Positions 43,329 to 51,260 of a DNA stretch of 64,000 bases are shown here, in pieces. How positions within the stretch are numbered: position 1 is the stretch's first letter; each line of letters opens with the position of its first letter. Source of the DNA: Magnetospirillum sp. 64-120 (GTDB lineage Bacteria; Pseudomonadota; Alphaproteobacteria; Rhodospirillales; Magnetospirillaceae); contig MKVK01000014.1 of assembly GCA_001898825.1 (NCBI GenBank), positions 372,001-436,000 of the forward strand, written 5' to 3'. The position numbers were made by a program, and so were the translations under genes. A model generated the notes under the pieces. It made no database searches and had not been told where the DNA came from. It was given only the letters and a program-made list of their open reading frames with translations.

Positions 43329-43508
43329 GAAACCCCGATGGTTGTGGGTTGGTCAGACTTCGCCACAGTGTAACCGGCCTGAGCCCCGGGTGAAAGCCGC
43401 TATTTCTGCCCAGCGAACCGGGCCAAAGCGGCAAGTTTTGCCGGGCACCTAAGAGGCAAGGCAACCCCAGAAACAGTCAACTTATTGATATTAAATGTTT
43501 TTGCCATA

Positions 43509-43524
43509 TGGCACGGGTTTCGCA
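43509..43524 (+). promoter_or_regulatory. Sigma-54-type promoter of the flgI operon
   Basis: TGGCACGGGTTTCGCA fits the -24/-12 consensus TGGCACG-N4-TTGCA with one mismatch, and GG and GC are separated by the required ten bases. It lies 48 bases before the flgI ATG, beside fliX. Confidence 0.6.
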
Positions 43525-43571
43525 AGGACATTTCCGCATTATTCCGTCGCTTGTTGCCCGTCGAGGACACC

Positions 43572-44759
43572 ATGTTCCGCAAAGCCAAAGCCAATGTCGC
43601 CACTTCTTCCGCCATCCGGGCCTTCGCCCTGGCGGCGGGCCTTGTCGCCGCGACCCTGATGGCCATGCCACCGGTGGCCTTCGGCGCTTCGCGCATCAAG
43701 GACATCGCCGATTTCGAAGGCGTGCGTGACAACCTTTTGGTCGGTTACGGCCTGGTGGTCGGCCTGAACGGCACCGGCGACGACCTGACCAACGCGCCCT
43801 TCACCAAGGAATCGCTGGTCGCCATGCTGGAACGCCTGGGGGTCAACATCCGTGAACAGGGTGGCACCATCGCCACCGTCAAGCCCAAGAACGTCGCCGC
43901 CGTCATGGTCACCGGCACCTTGCCCGCTTTCTCGCGTCAGGGCACCCGCATCGACATTTCGGTTTCCGCCATGGGCGACGCCAAGTCGCTGGAAGGCGGC
44001 ACCCTGCTGGTCACCCCGCTGGTCGGCGCCGACGGCGAAATCTATGCCGTGGCCCAGGGCGGGCTGGCCGGCGTCGGCTTCACCGCTTCGGGCGGCGGCA
44101 CCAACGGCGCGCAAAGCTCGGTGCGCAAAGGCATCCCCACCACCGGCAAGATCGCCAACGGCGCCATCGTCGAACGCGAGCTGCCCTTTGAAATGGCCCA
44201 TCTGGAAGCGGTCAAGCTGTCGCTGCGCAACCCCGACCTGACCACCGCCAACCGTACCGCCCAGGCCATCAACGCTTATCTGGGCGGCAACATCGCCCGC
44301 TCCACCGACCCCAGCACCGTGCAGATCAACGTGCCCAACGACTATCGCGGCAACGTGGTCGGCCTGCTGACCGACATCGAACAGTTGAAGGTCGAGCCCG
44401 ACCAGGTGGCCAAGATCGTCATCGACGACGCCACCGGCACCATCGTCATGGGCGAGAACGTGCGCATCAGCACCGTCGCCGTGGCCCAGGGCCAGCTGAC
44501 CGTGCGCATCACCGAGACGCCGCAGGTTTCCCAGCCTTCGCCCTTCTCGAGCACCGGCGACACCACCGTGGTCGACCGCACCGACATCCAAATCGACGAA
44601 GGCGAAGGCAAGAAGCTGACCATCGTTCCCCACGGCGTCACCTTGCAGGATCTGGTCGCCGGCCTGAACGCCCTGGGCATCAGCCCGCGCGAACTGATCG
44701 CCATCTTGCAGACCATCAAGGCGGCCGGCGCCATCCAGGCCGACATCGAGGTGATGTGA
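43572..44759 (+). CDS. flgI: Flagellar P-ring protein FlgI
   Basis: FlgI forms the P-ring around the flagellar rod in the peptidoglycan layer. The 395-residue protein has a signal peptide (residues ~1-38, ending PPVAFGA) and the mature start SRIKDIADFEGVRDNLLVGYGLVVGLNGTGD. Further family segments are GVNIREQGGTIATVKPKNVAAVMVT and the C-terminal VTLQDLVAGLNALGISPRELIAILQTIKAAGAIQADIEV. I chose the ATG at 43572, preceded by GAGG; the longer frame from 43485 crosses the sigma-54 site. It is the first gene of a flagellar operon. Confidence 0.96.
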   Translation: MFRKAKANVATSSAIRAFALAAGLVAATLMAMPPVAFGASRIKDIADFEGVRDNLLVGYGLVVGLNGTGDDLTNAPFTKESLVAMLERLGVNIREQGGTIATVKPKNVAAVMVTGTLPAFSRQGTRIDISVSAMGDAKSLEGGTLLVTPLVGADGEIYAVAQGGLAGVGFTASGGGTNGAQSSVRKGIPTTGKIANGAIVERELPFEMAHLEAVKLSLRNPDLTTANRTAQAINAYLGGNIARSTDPSTVQINVPNDYRGNVVGLLTDIEQLKVEPDQVAKIVIDDATGTIVMGENVRISTVAVAQGQLTVRITETPQVSQPSPFSSTGDTTVVDRTDIQIDEGEGKKLTIVPHGVTLQDLVAGLNALGISPRELIAILQTIKAAGAIQADIEVM

Positions 44760-45067
44760 TGAACGTCGACACCACCTCGGCGCAACTGGCGGTCAGCGCC
44801 CCGCCCGCCATCAACACCAACGCCGTCAGCGCCGAACAAGCCAAGGCGGTGGGCAAGCAATTCGAATCCATGTTCTTGAGCCAAATGTTGCAGCACATGT
44901 TCGAGGGCATCAAAACCGAGGAAGGCCCCTTTGGCGGCGGCCATGCCGAAGCGATGTTTCGCCCCATGCTGCTGGACGAATATGCGAAGATGATGACCAA
45001 CCGTCCCGGTGGAATCGGCCTGGCCGACCAGGTCACCCGGACGATGTTGCAGCACCAGGAGGTTTGA
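44759..45067 (+). CDS. flgJ: Rod-binding protein, FlgJ N-terminal domain type
   Basis: This ~102-residue protein corresponds to the rod-capping N-terminal domain of FlgJ, without the muramidase domain, as in many alphaproteobacteria. The conserved core is AVGKQFESMFLSQMLQHMFEGI, GGGHAEAMFRPMLLDEYAKMM and GIGLADQVTRTML. It helps rod assembly. The ATG at 44759 overlaps the flgI stop by one base and has GAGG upstream; a GTG at 44756 is also in frame. It is the second gene of the flgI operon. Confidence 0.87.
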   Translation: MNVDTTSAQLAVSAPPAINTNAVSAEQAKAVGKQFESMFLSQMLQHMFEGIKTEEGPFGGGHAEAMFRPMLLDEYAKMMTNRPGGIGLADQVTRTMLQHQEV

Positions 45068-45069
45068 CG

Positions 45070-45510
45070 ATGACCGAGACCGCCACCTTGAACATCGACG
45101 ACATCGTCTGGGCCTGCACCAATCTGTGCGAGCTGCTGGAATTCGAGAACGACGCGCTGAAGCAACACGATTCGCGCACCGTGCGCGAACTGGCGGAAAA
45201 CAAGGCGGCGCTGGCCCGCATCTATGAAAGCGCCATCATCCCGCTGGCCGAGAACCCGTCCCTGGCCGACGCGCTGGAGCCGGAACAAAAAGAAGAGCTG
45301 ACCGCGCTGGGCCATCGGCTGAAGGGGTTGGTGGAAGAAAACGCCCGCCGCCTGCGCGCCGAGATCGACGCCACCCAGATGCTGATGGACGCCATGGTGA
45401 ACGCGGTAAAAAGCAACGCCACCAACACCGTGACCTATGGTCCGGCCGGCCAGTTCGGCGCCGCCCCCACCGGCGAGCAGAACTCGCTGGCCTTCAACCA
45501 GACCCTGTGA
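45070..45510 (+). CDS. flgN: FlgN-type flagellar export chaperone
   Basis: FlgN escorts the hook-filament junction proteins FlgK and FlgL to the export apparatus. The 146-residue protein is helical with long coiled-coil stretches (CELLEFENDALKQHDSRTVREL and KEELTALGHRLKGLVEENARR), as expected for FlgN. AGGAGG lies eight bases before the ATG at 45070. The position directly before flgK and flgL supports the assignment. The tail (GPAGQFGAAPTGEQNSLAFNQTL) looks disordered. Confidence 0.8.
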   Translation: MTETATLNIDDIVWACTNLCELLEFENDALKQHDSRTVRELAENKAALARIYESAIIPLAENPSLADALEPEQKEELTALGHRLKGLVEENARRLRAEIDATQMLMDAMVNAVKSNATNTVTYGPAGQFGAAPTGEQNSLAFNQTL

Positions 45511-45523
45511 CCGGAGCGCCATC

Positions 45524-48331
45524 ATGTCCCTGACACTTGGACTTAACACAGCGCTTTCCGGCCTGCTGACAAGCCAGCGGGCGCTGGACACCATCGCCCA
45601 GAACGTCACCAACGTGAACACGCCCGGCTATGTCCGCAAGGTGATGAACCAGGAAAGCCGCGTGCTGAACGGCAACGGTGCCGGCATTCAGGTGGGCTCG
45701 ATCAGCCGCATGGTCAACGAAGGCCTGCTGAAGGACATCCGCAAGCAAAGCGCCAATCTGGGCAAGCTCGAGGTGGAAAGCAGCTATTACCCGCGCATCG
45801 ACGACCTGTTCGGCAACGTCGCCGACAACACCTCGATCGCCCACAAGATGAACGACATGTACGAAGCGTTCGAATTGCTGGGCACCCAGGTGGAAAAGCC
45901 GTCGGTGCAATGGTCCACCGTGCAGACCGGCCAGGACGTTGCCGACCTTTTGGGCCGCATGACCGACCAGTTGCAGTCGTTGCGCCTGGAAGCCGACCGC
46001 GACATCGAATACACCGTCGGCCAGATCAACGACCTGCTGACCGACATCCACGACCTGAACCAGAAGATCGTCAAGAACTCGGCCGTCGCCACCGGCACCA
46101 CCGACCTGGAAGACAAGCGCGACAAGGCCATCACCGACCTGTCGAAGCTGATCGACATCCAGTATTACAAGCGCCAAGACGGATCGATGATCGTCTACAC
46201 CACCTCGGGCGAAATGCTGGTCGACAACCAGGACCAGCCGCTTTCCTATACCGCCAATTCGCAGATCGACACCTGGATGACCGCCGCCGGCGGGCAGTTC
46301 AACAAGATTTCGGTTGCGGGCGGCACCGACGACCTGGGCTCGCTGGTCACCGGCGGCAAGTTGAAGGCGCTGCTGGACATGCGCGACAAGACCGTCACCG
46401 ACCTGCAGTCCAGCTTGGACGAAATGGCCCAGACCATGGCGGAAGAGGTCAACAAGGCGCACAACCGCGGCACCTCGTACCCCAACCCGTCCTATCGCTA
46501 TGAAGGCACGCGGACTTTCGCCAAGCAGGGCAACATTGTCCCCAACGCCGCCGACACCACGCTGGACATCTATTTCGGCGCCACCACCATCTCGCCGGCC
46601 ACCACCGCCATCGCCGCCAACGCCACCAATCCGTGGCAATCCACCTTCACTTCGGCCGCCGGCACCTATTCGGCGCTGTCGGCCGGCGACACCTTTTCGG
46701 TGTCCGGCGCCGAAGACAGTGAAAACAACGGCACCTACAAGGTGATCAGCGTCGCCGGCGGCGGCGCCAGCGTCACCGTGGAAAAGGTCAACCCGCACCA
46801 GACCATCCAGTTGTCGGGAACCGACGACGTGGTTGTCGCCGTGTTCGGGTCCGACGGCAAGGAATTGCAGCAGACCACGCTGAACACCATCATGCAGACC
46901 AACTATTCCGGTTCCTACACCGCCGCCACGGTGGGCACCGGCCGGTCGCTGTCGGATTTCGGCGCCAAGGGCAGCCGTGACCAGTGGAGCATCAACGAAG
47001 TCAGCGCCCATGTGGAAGCCTGGCTGAGCGCCCAGGGTTACACCGGCGCCTCGGTGAACCTGGACAGCGAAGGCAAGATGGTGATGGACCTGGGCGTCAC
47101 CGACAAATCCCTGGTGTTCCGCGACCAGACCGCCACCGCCGACGGATCGGACGCAGCGGACGCCACCATCCAGTTCGACGTGGACGGCGACGGCGCCGTC
47201 GACCAGACCATCAAGGGCTTCGCCAACTTCTTCGGGCTGAACGATTTCTTCATCAACTCCAACCAGAACTCGATCCAGGATTCCAACATCGTCGCCTCGA
47301 CCTTCAAGACCACGGCCACCCGCGACCTGAAGATCCTGGACGAATCGGGACAGTTGGGGCCGACCATCTCGATCCCCTCGGGCTCGTCCCTGGAAAAAAT
47401 TGCCGACTACATCAACCGGTTCAGCCGCACCACCGATTCCACCCTGCTGAGCGCGGCACAGACCAGCTTCACCTTGACCTCGGCGGCCACCATCACCGTG
47501 TCCAACGGGTCGGGATCCGCCACTACCGCCACCGTCGGACCGGGCGCCGTCACCTTGCAGGAAATCGCCGGCAAGCTGACCCAGGGTTCAGTGATCGGCA
47601 GCGTGGTCCAGGACGGCGCCGGCTATCGCCTGCGTCTCAGCAGCACCCAGGGGCAGGAACTGACCGTCTCGTTCTCGGGCGGCGCCACCAGCACCGGCTC
47701 GCTGGAAACCGCGCTCAACATGGAAAAGATGCAGTTGGTCAGCGCCGCGGTGGTGCCCGAGGGATCGGGCCAGCGCCTGCGTCTGGTCCAGGCCGAGAAC
47801 AAGGAACTGTTCTTGTCGTCCACGCTGGACGTCAACAGCAACAACCTGCTGACCGACCTGGGCATGAGCCCGGCCTCGACCCGCACCGCCGGCAACCTGT
47901 CGGTGCGCGACGACCTGATGGCCGGCCCGGAAAAACTGTCCCGCGGTCAGATGCAATGGAACGCCGACCTGGCCGGCTATTACATCTCGGAAGGCGACAA
48001 CACCGCCGCCCTGGCCCTGGCCGACGCCATGAACGCCAAGCGGGCGATGAACAGCGCCGGCGGCATCTATTCGGGCAACTACACCTTGTCGGAATACGGC
48101 GCCGCCACCATCTCGTTGGTGGCCAGCGACGCCGGCCATTCGGCCAGCCAGTTGGAATACCAAAAAGCGCTGAACGAATCGCTGGACTTCCAGAACACCT
48201 CGTTCAGCGGCGTCAACCTGGACGAAGAGGTGTCGTCCATGATTGACTATCAGCAAGCGTATTCGGCCACAGCCAAGGTGATCACCGTTCTCCAGGAAAT
48301 GCTGGAAACGCTCACCTCGATGATTAACTGA
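45524..48331 (+). CDS. flgK: Flagellar hook-associated protein 1 FlgK, enlarged
   Basis: FlgK is the first junction protein between hook and filament. At 935 residues it is much longer than the 547 of E. coli FlgK. The N-terminal D0/D1 region (LNTALSGLLTSQRALDTIAQNVTNVNTPGYVRK read across residues ~5-37) and the C-terminal coiled region (NLDEEVSSMIDYQQAYSATAKVITVLQEMLE) are typical. The middle, about residues 330-850, is an expanded Ser/Thr/Gly-rich beta region. It includes a module near residues 379-422 (AGDTFSVSGAEDSENNGTYK) that resembles a module in the adjacent FlgL. GGAG lies upstream of the ATG. Confidence 0.94.
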   Translation: MSLTLGLNTALSGLLTSQRALDTIAQNVTNVNTPGYVRKVMNQESRVLNGNGAGIQVGSISRMVNEGLLKDIRKQSANLGKLEVESSYYPRIDDLFGNVADNTSIAHKMNDMYEAFELLGTQVEKPSVQWSTVQTGQDVADLLGRMTDQLQSLRLEADRDIEYTVGQINDLLTDIHDLNQKIVKNSAVATGTTDLEDKRDKAITDLSKLIDIQYYKRQDGSMIVYTTSGEMLVDNQDQPLSYTANSQIDTWMTAAGGQFNKISVAGGTDDLGSLVTGGKLKALLDMRDKTVTDLQSSLDEMAQTMAEEVNKAHNRGTSYPNPSYRYEGTRTFAKQGNIVPNAADTTLDIYFGATTISPATTAIAANATNPWQSTFTSAAGTYSALSAGDTFSVSGAEDSENNGTYKVISVAGGGASVTVEKVNPHQTIQLSGTDDVVVAVFGSDGKELQQTTLNTIMQTNYSGSYTAATVGTGRSLSDFGAKGSRDQWSINEVSAHVEAWLSAQGYTGASVNLDSEGKMVMDLGVTDKSLVFRDQTATADGSDAADATIQFDVDGDGAVDQTIKGFANFFGLNDFFINSNQNSIQDSNIVASTFKTTATRDLKILDESGQLGPTISIPSGSSLEKIADYINRFSRTTDSTLLSAAQTSFTLTSAATITVSNGSGSATTATVGPGAVTLQEIAGKLTQGSVIGSVVQDGAGYRLRLSSTQGQELTVSFSGGATSTGSLETALNMEKMQLVSAAVVPEGSGQRLRLVQAENKELFLSSTLDVNSNNLLTDLGMSPASTRTAGNLSVRDDLMAGPEKLSRGQMQWNADLAGYYISEGDNTAALALADAMNAKRAMNSAGGIYSGNYTLSEYGAATISLVASDAGHSASQLEYQKALNESLDFQNTSFSGVNLDEEVSSMIDYQQAYSATAKVITVLQEMLETLTSMIN

Positions 48332-48342
48332 CGGAGGAGGCC

Positions 48343-49851
48343 ATGACCCGCATCGCCACCTATGGGGCCAACCAGTTGTACCTGTCGCGCATCACCGCGC
48401 TGAACGAGCGTATCAACAAGCTGACCACCCAGGTCGTCACCGAGAAGAAGTCGCCCAACTACACCGGCATCGCCGAAGACAGCAACCGGCTGATCAATTT
48501 CGAAAACGAAAAGTCGCGCTCGGAAGCCTTCATCAAGAACAACGACAGCATCCAGACCACCATCGGGCTGGCCAACGTGTCGTTGACGGCGGTGCAGACC
48601 ACCATGCAGACCTTCCGCGACCGCCTGGATTCGTTCCGCACCAACAAGAACCGCACCCAGGAAGACATCGAGTCCATCCAGAATCTGGCCTTCCAGTCGA
48701 TGATCGACATGCAGTCCTACCTGTCCAGCACGGCGGACGGCAAATACCTGTTCTCGGGTGGTCTGGTGTCGCAGGAACCGGTGCAGTTGCCGGCGGCCAC
48801 CCGATCGGGCTTCACCGACATCTATGACGGCTTTTCCGTCACCTATCCCACCACCCGCAGCGCCCACATGCTGGACACGGTGACCAAGACCGCCACCACC
48901 GGCAACCTGACCTTCAACGCCGCCGCCGGCACCATCACCGCCGCCAATGCCGGCACCCTTTCCGACTTCCCGGTGGGGAGCCGGATCACCGCTTCGGGGG
49001 CGTCGGCGTCCAACAACCAGACCTACACCGTGGTCGCCAACACCGGCACCCAGATCAAGGTCTCGCGGCTGACCACCGAAGGCCCCAGCGCCGCCACCAT
49101 CAGCTATTACAACGCGGGTGACGAAACCCACGTGCAGACCCTGAACGCCAACCTGACGTTCACCCCGGGCACCGACACCATCCAGGTGTCTTCAACCACC
49201 GGCTTTTCCGTCGGCCAGGTGTTCAGCGTCGCCGGCACCACCAGCAACGACGGCAGCTACAAGATTCAGTCCATCACCCCCGGCCCACCCAACGACTCCA
49301 TCACCGTGGAAAGCGTCAAGGTCGGCGCCACCGAAACCGTCGCCGCCACCCTGACCGCCGAATCCTGGTACAAGGGCGACAACATCAGCATCGGCCAGCG
49401 TATCGACCAGGACCGCACGGTGTCGGTGGGGGTGTTCGCGTCCGACCCCGCCTTCGAAAAGGCGTTCCGCGCCATGGGCATGATCGCCCAAGGGCAATAC
49501 GGCACCGCTGGCGGTTTGGAAAACAACCTGGACCGCGTGGAAGACGCGCTTTACCTGATCCGCGACGCCATGCTGCATCCGGCCGGCAACCAGGCCCCCT
49601 TCGGGACCGAGGAAGCCAGCGACCTGGAATCGGTGCTGTCGCAGTTGGGCACCACCCAAAGCCTGATCAACACCAAGACCGAAAAGCACAAATCCTATAT
49701 CGGCTTTTTGGACGACCGCATCATCGCCATGGAAAACGTCGACAAGAACGAAGCCATCACCTTGCTGCTGGACGACCAGCGAGCCCTGGAAGCCGGTTAC
49801 CAAACCCTGTCCAAGGTCCGGGAAATGTCGCTGATCAACTTCATGAAGTAG
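48343..49851 (+). CDS. flgL: Flagellar hook-associated protein 3 FlgL, enlarged
   Basis: FlgL is the second junction protein, contacting flagellin. It has 502 residues against 317 in E. coli. The N-terminal region (ITALNERINKLTTQVVTEKKS, then FLSS-type helices to residue ~140) and C-terminal helices (DKNEAITLLLDDQRALEAGYQTLSKV) are flagellin-like. The inserted middle carries two related beta modules, near residues 203-247 (GSRITASGASASNNQTYTVV) and 282-327 (GQVFSVAGTTSNDGSYKIQS), like one in FlgK. Its 3' end overlaps the convergent gene by 11 bases. Confidence 0.93.
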   Translation: MTRIATYGANQLYLSRITALNERINKLTTQVVTEKKSPNYTGIAEDSNRLINFENEKSRSEAFIKNNDSIQTTIGLANVSLTAVQTTMQTFRDRLDSFRTNKNRTQEDIESIQNLAFQSMIDMQSYLSSTADGKYLFSGGLVSQEPVQLPAATRSGFTDIYDGFSVTYPTTRSAHMLDTVTKTATTGNLTFNAAAGTITAANAGTLSDFPVGSRITASGASASNNQTYTVVANTGTQIKVSRLTTEGPSAATISYYNAGDETHVQTLNANLTFTPGTDTIQVSSTTGFSVGQVFSVAGTTSNDGSYKIQSITPGPPNDSITVESVKVGATETVAATLTAESWYKGDNISIGQRIDQDRTVSVGVFASDPAFEKAFRAMGMIAQGQYGTAGGLENNLDRVEDALYLIRDAMLHPAGNQAPFGTEEASDLESVLSQLGTTQSLINTKTEKHKSYIGFLDDRIIAMENVDKNEAITLLLDDQRALEAGYQTLSKVREMSLINFMK

Positions 49852-50539
49852 GCTGGTCGGGCAGGTCGAACAGCGGCCGCAATTCCAGCAGCGCGTCGTC
49901 GATCACCCAGGGCACGGCGTGGGCGAAGGAATCAAGGATGACGATGGCGTTGACCACCACATCCTTCTTGAAGGCGGCGCGGATGCGGTCGGCCATGGTC
50001 AGGTTGACGGTGGCCACCGCCGCGTAACGGGCCTGCAGGCCGGCGACGCCCACCGCTTTGTCCCCCTGGCCGCCGGCCCGCAGATATTCCCCCAGCAGAT
50101 GGATGGACAAGGCTCGGAACAGGGTTTCCTGTTCGCTGGCGAACGGCAGGTGAAAGCGTGCCATGGGGCGGAAGAAGTCCAGATGCGGGCATCCCGACGT
50201 CGCCCCCACCAGCCCCAGGATCGACGCCATGGCCGCCTGCAGCGGCTGTTTCGCCATGATCCGCCGCTGCGCGGTTTCCACCTCGACCTCGGCGACTTCA
50301 TAGGAATAGAAGCGGTCGAAATCACGCACGAAACCCGACAGCGCCCGGGCCAGCGGACAATAAGGGTGGGTCGTCGCATCCAGCGGGCAATGGGGACAGA
50401 TGTGAAAGCCCAGCGCCGTCCATTCCTCGGCCTCGCCGGTCACCGGGGGGCGCAGCAGGAAAGACGCGTCGTCGAATTCCAAAACCACGCTTTCGCGTAC
50501 CCCGTCGGGAAGATGGAAGACATAGCGTATTTCGGCCAT
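49841..50539 (-). CDS. Cysteine-containing protein of unknown function
   Basis: I do not recognise this 232-residue protein. A cluster near residues 45-65 reads FHICPHCPLDATTHPYCPLARA, with three cysteines and two histidines that could bind a metal, and a further cysteine in SGCPHLDFF near residue 117. The N-terminal ~45 residues form beta strands (IRYVFHLPDGVRESVVLEFD) and the rest is helical. There is no signal peptide. It overlaps flgL convergently by 11 bases, so it is not part of the flagellar operon. The divergent neighbour is a TetR regulator. Confidence 0.65.
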   Translation of the reverse strand: MAEIRYVFHLPDGVRESVVLEFDDASFLLRPPVTGEAEEWTALGFHICPHCPLDATTHPYCPLARALSGFVRDFDRFYSYEVAEVEVETAQRRIMAKQPLQAAMASILGLVGATSGCPHLDFFRPMARFHLPFASEQETLFRALSIHLLGEYLRAGGQGDKAVGVAGLQARYAAVATVNLTMADRIRAAFKKDVVVNAIVILDSFAHAVPWVIDDALLELRPLFDLPDQPTS

Positions 50540-50644
50540 TCCCGGCTCCGGCTGCCAAGCGTTTCCCCCCGAACATCGCCAGGGTACATGAACATCGGGG
50601 CGATTGCAGCGCCCTTGACTTGATCGCGGCGAAGCCTCAATGTG

Positions 50645-50658
50645 AGTGAACGTTCACT
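50645..50658. promoter_or_regulatory. Palindromic operator before the TetR gene
   Basis: AGTGAACGTTCACT is a perfect 14-bp palindrome 18 bases before the tetR-family ATG. A TTGACT box lies at 50615-50620. This is a typical position for TetR autoregulation. Confidence 0.65.
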
Positions 50659-50675
50659 TTTGAGATGAGGCGACA

Positions 50676-51260
50676 ATGCGCGACGGACAGGCCACACGAC
50701 GCCGCATCCATGACGCCGCCCTGGAACTGTTCGTGTCCCAAGGGGTGACGGAAACCAGCGTGCGCGATCTGGCGCAAAAGGCCGGCATCGCCGAAGGCAC
50801 GCTTTACCGCCATTACGCGTCCAAGGACGATCTGGTTGCCGACCTGTTCGCCAGCAACTACGCCGCCTTCGCCCGCCGCCTGACCGAATTGGACCGGCCG
50901 GCCCAGCCCCTGCGCCAGCGCCTGTCGGCGGTGGTGACGGAAATCTTTGACTTCCACGATGCCCAGCCCACCCTGTTCCGCTTTCTGCTGCTGGTGCAGC
51001 ACCAGGCCCTGCCCCGCATGGTCGACGGCCAGGACAATCCGGTGACCGTCATCCGGCAGATGATCGAGCAAGGCCGGGCCAGGGGGGAAATCCCCGCCAT
51101 CGACCCGGCCCTGGCCACCGCCATGGTGCTGGGCCTGATCCTGCAACCGGCCACCGCCCTGGTTTACGGCGCCTTGGCCGCCCCGCTTTCGTCTTACGCC
51201 ACCGCCATCGCCACCGCCTGCTGGCGCGTGCTTTCGACCACGGAGACCGAAAATGGCTGA
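50676..51260 (+). CDS. TetR family transcriptional regulator
   Basis: This 194-residue regulator has an N-terminal TetR DNA-binding domain: ATRRRIHDAALELFVSQGVTETSVRDLAQ (residues ~6-35, given here in part), then AGIAEGTLYRHYASKDDLVADLF. The C-terminal ligand domain is helical and hydrophobic (LFRFLLLVQHQALPRM, ALATAMVLGLILQPATALVYG), suggesting a fatty acid or acyl-CoA ligand, which is inference from the neighbouring lipid gene. Its stop overlaps the start of the aas-type gene by eight bases, so the pair is cotranscribed and probably controlled from the palindrome at 50645. Confidence 0.92.
   Translation: MRDGQATRRRIHDAALELFVSQGVTETSVRDLAQKAGIAEGTLYRHYASKDDLVADLFASNYAAFARRLTELDRPAQPLRQRLSAVVTEIFDFHDAQPTLFRFLLLVQHQALPRMVDGQDNPVTVIRQMIEQGRARGEIPAIDPALATAMVLGLILQPATALVYGALAAPLSSYATAIATACWRVLSTTETENG

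Noticed and set aside
42891-43508. Second sigma-54 site for fliX on the minus strand
   Set aside because: Candidate GG and GC pairs in the gap do not have the required ten-base spacing.
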